Positions 58,501 to 64,000 of a stretch of 64,000 nucleotides of DNA are shown here, one piece after another (position 1 is the first letter of the stretch; each line of letters begins with the position of its first letter). The DNA is from Mactra quadrangularis. Its lineage: Eukaryota > Mollusca > Bivalvia > Venerida > Mactridae. The translations under genes and the position numbers were made by a program. The notes under the pieces are model-generated. The model ran no database searches. It was not told the origin of the DNA and saw nothing but the letters and a program-made list of their open reading frames with translations. The stretch spans positions 21,660,020 through 21,724,019 of the forward strand of contig CM046311.1 in NCBI GenBank assembly GCA_025267735.1, given 5' to 3'.

Positions 58501-59556
58501 TGACACCAAATAATAATGTTAAATGGTGACTGTAAACTTAAACCAAAGTCCACAAGTTTGCTAAATTTGAAGACTGGTTTTTATATGTAGACTTAAAATG
58601 ATATCATTCAATTCCATGCAACATTGAATGATCTCTGTTTTCAATGTCATATTGAAGGAAATAGACTTTTTCTGAAACATGACCAATTTCATTGATGATT
58701 GTTACACATCATGTAACATCTCTAATAATATTTTGGTTTACTTTGAAAACTGGTATATCACATACATGCATCAGTACTCTATATAAGTAAATATATGAAC
58801 TTGCCTACTGAATAGATAATAGATGTTGTATTTACTAGGAATGAGACAATATGACCATCACATGATACGATACGTATCAATATCAAAGGATATGTTGTGA
58901 TTATTTATGATACGATACAAGAAGTTGTTGTAAAAATACAAACATTCATTCGACGTAGCATTTGATGGTCTTGACATAAAACTTAGCCTACCCAGGGACA
59001 GAAAAATTGCATTGAAACCCAGAGGTTCATCATCGTTGTTGTTTTGGTGGGCCATGTGTAAACCTTGAATACATACGCTGTACTATTGATGATTGTATTG
59101 TTCTTTTTAATATATACAAACTAATCGGTGATGGTTTTACAGGGTTACAAATGTCAGGGTCATATTGCCATGTATTGGGCTGGGTCATGATTTGTATGGT
59201 GTTCCTAAGTATGGATATTGTATTGATATATTGCCATATTGTCCCATCCCTAATATTTACATGGAAGATGTAACATTCTGTGACTGGGAATCAAAGTATG
59301 ATCCCTAGATTCAGAATACTGCTCTTTGCCGCTTTGTGATGACCATGGAGATACTGAAATTGGAAGAAATAGTTTGCTTTTAATATATAAAAATTAACAT
59401 TAAACTTATTCTCTTACTTTCAGGAAAGTGTTACGCAAAATGACCCAGTTAGAGGTATTAGATCTTAGCTCATGTCGTGACCTTGACCGTGGATGTAAAC
59501 GAATATATAAAACTCGTCAAGAAGTTCAAGAACTCAGAAATTCTTTAAATCTGTGA
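37827..59556 (+). CDS. FBXL6: F-box and leucine-rich repeat protein 6, eleven exons, complete
   Basis: Substrate-recognition subunit of an SCF ubiquitin ligase. Exons: 37827-37957, 39527-39669, 40701-40788, 41876-42068, 43201-43332, 46232-46354, 48701-48871, 52900-52982, 55981-56146, 57392-57546 and 59424-59556. All are GT-AG with consistent phases (1518 nt, 505 residues; human 539). The N-terminus has an acidic run (DDDEDDD) and a Lys-rich stretch. The F-box runs from about residue 95 (LPPEIWEKI) across the exon 3/4 junction to PHLWHTVDLS, close to human FBXL6 (PFL.RA.RVC..W.E). Leucine-rich repeats follow: LNLSGC, INLSHC, LEYLDIS, LDLRGC, LDLSWN, LNLSGTRV and LDLSSC. The C-terminal RGCKRIYKTRQEVQ also matches the family. 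Exon 3 may start at 40701 or 40707; both keep the frame. Introns hold most of the mobile DNA of this half. Confidence 0.95.
37994..38397. mobile_element. Possible degenerate hAT-type element
   Basis: The left CAGGGCTCGAATTTAA and the right CGAGCTTAAATTGGACCCTA are partly inverted, with TTGCGAGT/ATTTTGCGAGT near each end. Edges GACCCTGC and GACCCTAC could be an 8-bp duplication with one mismatch, but the terminal match is then poor. In FBXL6 intron 1. Confidence 0.35.
38890..39420. repeat. Internally repeated AT-rich element
   Basis: The motif GAGTTATTGCCCTTT/GAGTTATTGCTCTTTGTAATTTTT and the stretch ending AGTAGAAATGCAGTGCATAAGAAC / GAGAAATGCAGTGCCCAAGAAC occur twice at about 170-bp spacing. 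Style similar to 700-1135 reversed. In FBXL6 intron 1. Confidence 0.5.
39880..40160 (+). repeat. Interspersed repeat R3
   Basis: Runs from TTGGCGAAACACGGTGGGC to TGTGGTTTCCACATTACATT. Full-length copy in FBXL6 intron 2. Confidence 0.8.
40241..40700 (+). repeat. 43-bp tandem array copying the FBXL6 exon 3 splice acceptor
   Basis: The unit is ATAGATACAGTTAAGAATTA plus TATGAACTAGCTGTTTTATATTT. The acceptor word TTTATATTTATAGATACAG recurs at 43-bp steps (ATAG at 40263, 40306 and so on to 40650, ten times). The eleventh, at 40697, is the real acceptor of exon 3; the last step is 47 bp because of a 4-bp insertion. Copies are almost identical, so the expansion is recent. Use of any upstream copy would add a stop codon (ATG AAC TAG) in frame before the F-box. 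Confidence 0.95.
40950..41160 (+). repeat. Interspersed repeat R3, 3'-truncated
   Basis: AATTGGCAAAATGAGGGTGG to CTGGCTTTATTATGGATT; lacks the final part. In FBXL6 intron 3. Confidence 0.75.
42845..43060 (+). repeat. tRNA-derived SINE, family 1
   Basis: CAGCTAGCTGGTAGCTCAC head, B-box-like TAGGTTTGAATCCC, then CTCCCTCCTATCACTGATTC, GGCAGTTGTAAGTCACTG and GTGCTTAGTAAC. In FBXL6 intron 4. Confidence 0.8.
43368..44605. mobile_element. hAT-type element 2, non-autonomous
   Basis: Ends TAGGGTTTCATAATCGG and ATCGTTTAATCCCTA are flanked by a perfect 8-bp duplication ATGATATG (43360-43367 and 44606-44613). Both ends are rich in ATCGAT and CGATCATCG words. No transposase in 1238 bp. It begins only 35 bp after the exon 5 donor of FBXL6 (intron 5). 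Confidence 0.88.
44723..45501. mobile_element. hAT-type element 3, non-autonomous
   Basis: Ends AAGGGCTCTATATC and GGTGTAGAGCCCTA. Flanks CTGGAAAC (44715-44722) and CTAGAAAC (45502-45509) are a 7 of 8 match. CGATA and ATCGATATTCGAT words crowd both ends. It lies 117 bp after element 2 in FBXL6 intron 5. Confidence 0.82.
45515..45690 (+). repeat. tRNA-derived SINE, family 2, tail only
   Basis: TTTTCCTCCAATATTTAG, GGTAGGTGAGTACTGGTT and TTGTGTTGACAGTG match the SINE 2 tail; the tRNA head is missing. Confidence 0.75.
46045..46165. repeat. Fragment of the TTAA MITE family
   Basis: TTAAGTGAAATTCACTAAATC, CCAGTTAAAAACAC and GGCCATTTTGAAGGGGGG match the end region of the MITEs at 14611 and 22566. 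Confidence 0.7.
46435..46560 (+). repeat. Interspersed repeat R2, left part
   Basis: CATTCAAAGTCA, TTTTTTCCTATATC, CCATTCTATTATGTAAGA and GAGATGCA match 36040-36220. The copy resumes at 48088 (GAGATGCACAACTC) and ends near 48240. Confidence 0.75.
46561..48087. mobile_element. hAT-type element 4, non-autonomous
   Basis: Ends GGGATCATTTTGGGGC and GGCCCAGAATAATCCCT are flanked by a perfect 8-bp duplication GAGATGCA (46553-46560 and 48088-48095). The duplicated word occurs once in the uninterrupted R2 copy (at about 36219), an empty-site control. CGCGATTTCGCGATA at the left end. A 92-codon plus frame at 47042 shows no transposase motif. In FBXL6 intron 6. Confidence 0.87.
48088..48240 (+). repeat. 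Interspersed repeat R2, right part
   Basis: Continues R2 after the hAT insertion: GAGATGCACAAC, CAGATGTCTGATAG and GCAGATGATCTGTTTGAATTG. Confidence 0.75.
49557..49586. repeat. ATT microsatellite
   Basis: About nine ATT units. A second ATT tract is at about 52424-52450. Confidence 0.9.
50108..50980 (+). pseudogene. LINE ORF2, linker and first half of RT
   Basis: The 290-codon frame holds the linker after the endonuclease, then RT motifs: LDPTKSTGLDGLAPKFLK, KITPIFKKG, NYRPISILPVLSKIYER, NNLFSNNQSGF and VLLDLTKAFDLINHKLL with the first catalytic Asp. It ends by frameshift just after the F-DLINH motif. A separate frame at 50008-50190 carries the preceding linker (VKRVKYKNQPDWFN). Confidence 0.88.
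50953..51609 (+). pseudogene. LINE ORF2, second half of RT
   Basis: Continues after the frameshift: WFLSYLTHRHQKV, GVPQGSVLGPILFLIYINDL and FADDTTL, the intact RT catalytic centre, then LLGVHIDKNLNW. The sequence at the RT active site is normal, so loss of function comes from the frame breaks and the missing 5' part. Confidence 0.9.
51585..51980 (+). pseudogene. LINE ORF2, C-terminal part
   Basis: Overlaps the previous frame by 25 bp in another frame. Holds LQKRAARIIL-like and LNWMKFADCVDYKKA motifs, and near the end SGSVIWNEIPLNIQLAKSLTS, the typical C-terminus of CR1/jockey-like ORF2. Confidence 0.88.
52189..52420 (+). repeat. ATACCCCCGCTTCGAAG repeat, copy 1
   Basis: TATTATACCCCCGCTTCGAA at the left, GGCGGGGGTATCACTAG near the right, and between them GTCCGTTACAAAATTTCCG and CCCATGTGGTGTAAAGCG. 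Two further copies at 57605 and 62729. Placed directly after the LINE tail. Confidence 0.88.
53025..53220 (+). repeat. tRNA-derived SINE, family 2 (interrupted)
   Basis: Head with GAGTTCAAATCCCACCC, then GGTATACCCTTCA, TTTTCCTCCATTTG and GGTAGGTGAGTGCTGGTTAT. The tail is cut there; a matching tail (GGTTAGGTGCACTAGCCTCC) reappears at about 54760. Confidence 0.78.
53218..54755. mobile_element. Possible large insertion in a SINE, starting with a hAT-like end
   Basis: The SINE 2 copy breaks at GGTTATTG and the sequence CAGGGCTGATATTCTTCC begins, like a hAT terminus. The SINE tail resumes near 54760. No matching right terminus or 8-bp duplication was found, so the insertion may be composite or partly deleted. 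In FBXL6 intron 8. Confidence 0.35.
54755..54835 (+). repeat. SINE family 2 tail
   Basis: GGGTTAGGTGCACTAGCCTC, CATAAAACCTCCTAAAT and TTTAAACCCAGAT match the end of SINE 2. Confidence 0.65.
55290..55560 (+). repeat. tRNA-derived SINE, family 2, diverged
   Basis: AAGCGCAGTTGGTTTTCGAA head, GGTTTGAATCTCACTTG, GGGGTAGATGAGTACTGGTT, GGTTAGGTGCACTAGTCTC and TGTGTTGACACCATGTTAAA. In FBXL6 intron 8. Confidence 0.78.
55690..55830 (-). pseudogene. LINE ORF2 C-terminal fragment
   Basis: On the minus strand a short frame reads KKFHDWNALEENTICNRTIE then SFKSALLG and a stop. DWNxLPxxxxxxxSxxxFKxxL is the standard end of CR1/jockey-like ORF2. 3' UTR-like sequence follows to about 55610. A different LINE from that at 49735. 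Confidence 0.65.
57025..57305 (+). repeat. Interspersed repeat R3
   Basis: TAGCGAAACACAGGTGGGCG to GTGGTTTCCACTTTACATT. In FBXL6 intron 9, close upstream of exon 10. Confidence 0.8.
57605..57902 (+). repeat. ATACCCCCGCTTCGAAG repeat, copy 2
   Basis: Same order as copy 1. An extra 40 bp or so (TTAAATGAAAGTTACATTAT..) sits before GCGGGGGCATCACTAG. Ends GTGAGCATTAGCTCACAG, a small palindrome. In FBXL6 intron 10. Confidence 0.85.
58836..59252. mobile_element. hAT-type element 5, short
   Basis: Ends TAGGAATGAGACAATATG and CATATTGTCCCATCCCTA. Flanks GTATTTAC (58828-58835) and ATATTTAC (59253-59260) match 7 of 8. GATACGATACGTATC near the left and GTATTGATATATTGCC near the right. 417 bp, no coding. 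In FBXL6 intron 10, 170 bp before the last exon. Confidence 0.82.
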
Positions 59557-60270
59557 TAATTTTACATCATTTGATGTGTTTGAACTCATAATGCTGTGCA
59601 TTAAAGATAGCTTAGCTAGTCCCTTACAAGTCACTGAAGTTAGTCGCTAATAGAAACTGTTGAAGTGCAAGTTCTTGTTATATTGATGGAAGGATTTTAT
59701 ATTGTTAAAAAGATTTGAATCCGCATATTTTCATATCAAATCTGATTGCTGTTGCTGATTTGACTTATTCTGATATCAAGAAACAAAAAAGTTTTACTGA
59801 AATTTTATTTGGAGATTGAGTACATTTTATCTTCACCAAGATATACTGAAAATGTATTTTATTAAGTATCAACAAAGACTGTTGCACTTAGTGAGCATTT
59901 TTTTGCCATTTTGAACTTAATTGTACTACTGTAAAAGTTCCGCTATTAAGACCAGCAAAATTGATGGTCTTAATAGCGAAACAGTCTTATTATAGAGACG
60001 CTTTTGTTCACAAATTAAGCATTTGGGTCTTAATTTTAGTAAAAATCGCATCATATTGAAAAAACAAAAGTGGTGACGTCTAAATAGCGGAACTTTACTG
60101 TATTCCATACCATTGTCACATTTTAGTCCAAGTTATGAATATTATGTGTCAGTTAAGTCTTAAACATGATCAAGATGCATGAAAGACATTAACAGCCATC
60201 AAGGCTATGTTTTAAACCTATAGAATAATTTTATCAGCATGTTTTAGACTGTTAATATTGGGAATAAAAA
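59557..60270 (+). other. Probable FBXL6 3' UTR
   Basis: Sequence after the stop codon with no splice signals. The first clear AATAAA after the stop is at about 60262 (GGGAATAAAAA), a candidate polyadenylation signal. Confidence 0.45.
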
Positions 60271-61480
60271 AAACAACATTTGGTTGCCATTGCTTGTTAA
60301 CCCTTTTCTGGTTTGGACATTTGGCGAAATTTGACTACATTATTCCTCCCATTGCCTATTTCAAGAGGTTGGCAATATTTTTTTTTCAATTGATCAGCTA
60401 AGTTATTGTTAAATCTGTCTCAGTTAAGGTCCCTTTTAAGTCAGTGGTCATTTTCACAACAAGACTTACGATAAAAATCATATTTTGTCCAATCAATCTA
60501 TAATATTCTTCAATTATGTAGAATAATGAATACTTTCTGAAAGTCATAGCGTTATATGATATCATATCTTTTAGGCTTTGAACTTTCAATTTTTGTAATT
60601 GACATACAATAATTTTTTTCATAAGATTTTTCTGTGAAAATGATCACAGTAGTGTATTTCTGAATTTATAAACAGCATATGTGTTCTCACTAGACATCGA
60701 GCTATGCGTCATTGAATATTATAATTCAAAACCACATTGTTTTCTATTGTGTGGCGAAAAAATAGATTTTGACTTTTTTCTTAAAAATCTTCTGATGTAA
60801 AAAAGAAGGATCAGTTGGTGAAACCAGAAACATAGCTGTGTTTAGACCTTACATCACCTAGTGATTCTCAACTATGATCGTTTTAATTATGTCCCCGGTG
60901 TTCTGTTTATAGATGATGAACTATTATTTATTTAACAGTGCTAAGTATTTACAAGCTCATATTTGTTATGATGATATTATGTATCATATAATGAGATTTT
61001 TTGCGTCATTTGTATTATTTGAGCTCTACAATGTGTAAATATTATATTATGTATGGTAGTAAGTGCTTTATTATTTTATCTTGCTTGTCAAACAAGCGTT
61101 ATTTTTGTAACAAGTAATGTATGTATTTATTTCTATTGCTATGCATGTTTGTATTTAAGTGTGATATTCATAATTGTAATTTGCTGGCTTCAGTATTTGT
61201 TACTTAAGCTGAGTTAAGGTATACAGTCTCTAAAGCCATTCAGTTATAAAGTAATTTTCTTAAAAAACAAAAAAAGCTTACAAAATGTGACATTTTTCAT
61301 TCATTACAATATGATAATCATTTTGTATGGATTAGACTAATTAAATAGCTTGAGATGTCAAAAATATTTGATAAATAATGTTAACAGGAGTTACTAATTA
61401 CCTCCCTTGCATATGAAAATAGAGTGATTATAAACTTGTCTATAAAAAGTCTACATTTATATTATTTTAATATCTAATGC
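60271..61480. other. No gene seen
   Basis: AT-rich flank of FBXL6. Minus frames at 60398 and elsewhere show no family motif. Confidence 0.3.
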
Positions 61481-61481
61481 C

Positions 61482-61824
61482 TCAGTCCCATAAAATCGTG
61501 GCTTTTTATGGACCCGTACGTGCAGACAATCGTAGGTCGTGGGAAGCCTTGCGTATCAAGGTGACGGTACGCACTTGGTACAAAACAACACACCCGTACG
61601 AAGCCTTAGCTGGAAGATATGCAAGTTTAATCCATACTCGGTCATGATTTTGTTCATGATTTGACTTAGAAACTGATACGTGTATCCTGGGCTCATATCA
61701 AGGACCATGGTAAAAATGTAACAGTCCGTACGGGTACGCAAGAGTTTGTACATGTCCTTGCGGAGCTTGATCGCAAGGCGCCGGTATGTTGCTCTTACGG
61801 CTATTTTTATGTTTATGGGACAGT
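61482..61824. mobile_element. MITE with CAGTCCCATAAA ends
   Basis: The left CAGTCCCATAAAATCG and the right TTTATGGGACAG are inverted copies of about 12 bp. The interior is GC-richer than the surroundings and has several CCGTACG words. The target duplication is not clear. Confidence 0.6.
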
Positions 61825-62728
61825 AGCGTTACATTGTGAAAAGTTTACAAATACTATGTAAAAACTAGTGAAAATGTTCAAGAAATTTTAAGCTGCCATA
61901 AAACATAGTTTTTAGTTAGGAATTGTATACCTTAAGCAGTCTATGAAATTAGATAGTGTCCAGTTGCCTGGAACAACAATTTTTTAGTTCGAGCAGCCAA
62001 CAATTTCTTTTGGGCAACCAAAATTCTGCAAATGAGATATAGTGCTTGCTCTTAAAATGATCCATTTGGACAACTGCTTTCATATCCTAATTTCATGGAC
62101 AGATTAAGGAATGAACATTTCAAAATAACTTCAATACTCATTCCAAACTCAATTTATTTCATAGGGGATATGAGATAGCAGTTATTCTTATATTCTGATA
62201 CATAAGACTTCACATGTTCTGTTTTTAACTAGGTACATTATGAGAACATAGCTGAGGTTTGTGATCCAAGTCTATTTAAAAAGTTCTAGATTTAGTTTAC
62301 TAAACTTCTCAAACTAAGTTTGATTGAAATTCAAACTTTTCGTTAGAGATATGATTGTATTAGTATGTTCTGTTCTGTTCTGTTCTGTTACTCCAGTATG
62401 CAGCTGAGGTCATGAATGTTTTTGTGCCGATGTTAAAATTGATGAATGGTTCAGATTGAATTTATTATTCATTTACATTTACATTGAACATTTCAAATTG
62501 AGGCCAGTTTCATTTTGAGAAGTTTTGTGACGTCATGTCCTAAATTAATGTAGGTTTTGTTATTGCCTGCATTGTGAAGTGTGGAGCCATGATTATTCAA
62601 GGGGTAGGGTGGGGTTTGCTTCATCTAGCAAATATTTATAATTTTGATATCACATATCACTAATCCTGGTGTTTCATTTTGTGATAATAATTTATTATAA
62701 ATCACTTTAATTTTGGTGCATATTTATT

Positions 62729-62990
62729 ATACCCCCGCTTCGAAGAAGAGGGGGGTATACTGTTTTACCCTTGTCCATGCGTGCGTCCATCCGTTACAAA
62801 ATTTCCGTCGCAGTTTTCTCAGCAACTATAACATGCAGCAGCCTAATACTTTGCATATTGCTTCATCCCATAGTCCCATGTGGTGTAAAGCGATTTCATG
62901 CTCCTTGCTCATCTACTTCCTGTTTGTCGCATATTTTTAGATTTTTGCGGGGGTATCACTAGTGAGCATTAGCTCACAGATTTACTTGTT
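62729..62990 (+). repeat. ATACCCCCGCTTCGAAG repeat, copy 3
   Basis: TTATACCCCCGCTTCGAAGA at the left; GCGGGGGTATCACTAGTGAG and ATTAGCTCACAGATTTACTTG-like end at the right. Closest to copy 1. Confidence 0.88.
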
Positions 62991-63014
62991 TTACTTTACT
63001 TATAATTATTTATG

Positions 63015-63290
63015 TTTTTTTTTAATTTTTTTAATTGGGTTTAGCGCCGTGTCAATTTAGGTCATTTACGGCATCCAGCGCACATAATCTAGCTTTTCTG
63101 GACCTTGTTTATAACTAGTACTCACTTTCCCTTCCACAAGACCAGAAACTTCTCCATATATCTTATTAATGGAGGAAAAGTGGCATTATTGTCAAATTTT
63201 CATGAAAGTATAACCTCACCCCCTTAGGAACACAAGATTCCAAATTCCGGCGCACTACCAACTGTGCCACCGCCCCGGTTTTTTTTGAAA
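63015..63290 (-). repeat. tRNA-derived SINE, family 2
   Basis: On the minus strand: GGTGGCACAGTTGGTAG, a degraded B-box region, ACTTTCATGAAAATTTG, CTCCATTAATAAG, GGAAGGGAAAGTGAGTACTA and GCGCTGGATGCCGTAAATGA. The only minus-strand copy in the FBXL6 half. Confidence 0.82.
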
Positions 63291-63534
63291 TTCATGAATA
63301 GTTAACTTCCAGTTCACAAGCTCTTATAGTCTGTGAGTAACCTAACATTTTTCTACTTAATCTTAAAATCTCAAGCTCTTGTCATTCTAAACAATTTAAC
63401 TTTTTTATAGACTTTTGGTGGGAGTTACTATGTCATGTATGTTGACAAAATGTCTTTAATGTTAGTATGTTGTATTTTCATATAATTTTAAGTTCTATTT
63501 ACACAAAATTTGCTTTACTGAAAAATTTGCTGAA

Positions 63535-63815
63535 AAAGGCTGGCTAATGATTTGGCGAAACAAAGGCGGGCGGGTGGTTGGGCGTCCGGTGTTGTTAACA
63601 ATTGCATTAAAGTTATCAATTTAGCATATATTTCGGCCATTTATTGTCAGATCTTTATGAAACTTTATGCAATGATAACATACTATGTGATGAACAGAAT
63701 CAGAAAGTAACGGCAATTCTATCTGCCTTTTTTATGGATTATTTCCCTTTGTAATTTTTGCATTTAAGTTTTTAAATCCGGCTTTAATGTGGTTTCCACA
63801 TTCCATTTTTTGTTA
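63535..63815 (+). repeat. Interspersed repeat R3
   Basis: TTTGGCGAAACAAAGGCGGG to GTGGTTTCCACATTCCATT. Full-length copy 4 kb downstream of FBXL6. Confidence 0.8.
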
Positions 63816-64000
63816 GAAAATAACTTACTGAACAGTGGTGTTTAAAGACACAACTTATCATAAATTTTGGCACATGTATTGCATGCTTTTTCATGGCTAG
63901 ATATAACGGTAGAATTTCGGTGTGTCACATAGAATGGATATAATAATTGAGGCCCTGCAATGAGTGCATGAACCTAATTAAAATGTAGTGATTATATAAA

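Overview
The window looks like genomic DNA of a lophotrochozoan animal, most likely a bivalve mollusc. It is AT-rich, its genes have many short exons with GT-AG introns, repeats are dense, and the recognisable proteins are metazoan. This placement is inferred from gene structure and repeat types; no species marker was identified. Most long open frames are not genes. They come from retrotransposons or from tandem repeats whose unit length is a multiple of three.

Two genes can be rebuilt exon by exon with matching splice phases. PTRH1 (peptidyl-tRNA hydrolase 1, 6 exons, minus strand, 37248 down to 27767) and FBXL6 (F-box/leucine-rich-repeat protein, 11 exons, plus strand, 37827 to 59556) stand head to head, with about 580 bp between their start codons. 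A third, incomplete gene lies on the minus strand (about 17825 to 11214, perhaps also an exon at 24.5 kb). Its last exon resembles the C-terminal part of THADA, and the rest of the protein was not found.

Layout: 0-5 kb holds a defective Ty3/gypsy LTR element with a perfect 5-bp target duplication. 5-9.4 kb holds a SINE, an odd AAAAGG-rich repeat, a piggyBac-derived element and a 25-copy minisatellite made of two unit types. 9.4-27 kb holds the THADA-like exons, a 48-copy 36-bp minisatellite, TTAA-flanked MITEs, several TIR elements, local duplications and a 397-bp TRIM element with tRNA-like sequence in its LTRs. 27.7-37.2 kb is PTRH1, whose introns carry SINEs, a hAT element and other repeats. 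37.8-59.6 kb is FBXL6, whose introns carry four hAT-type elements, a truncated LINE, SINEs and a tandem array that copies the exon 3 splice acceptor. 59.6-64 kb is 3' flank with more repeats.

The genes have separate housekeeping roles: rescue of peptidyl-tRNA in mitochondria or cytosol, SCF ubiquitin ligase substrate selection, and possibly tRNA-modification support by THADA. No operon-like or defence system was found. The most unusual items are the repeated splice-acceptor array in FBXL6, the tRNA-like TRIM and the set of hAT-type elements with intact 8-bp target duplications.
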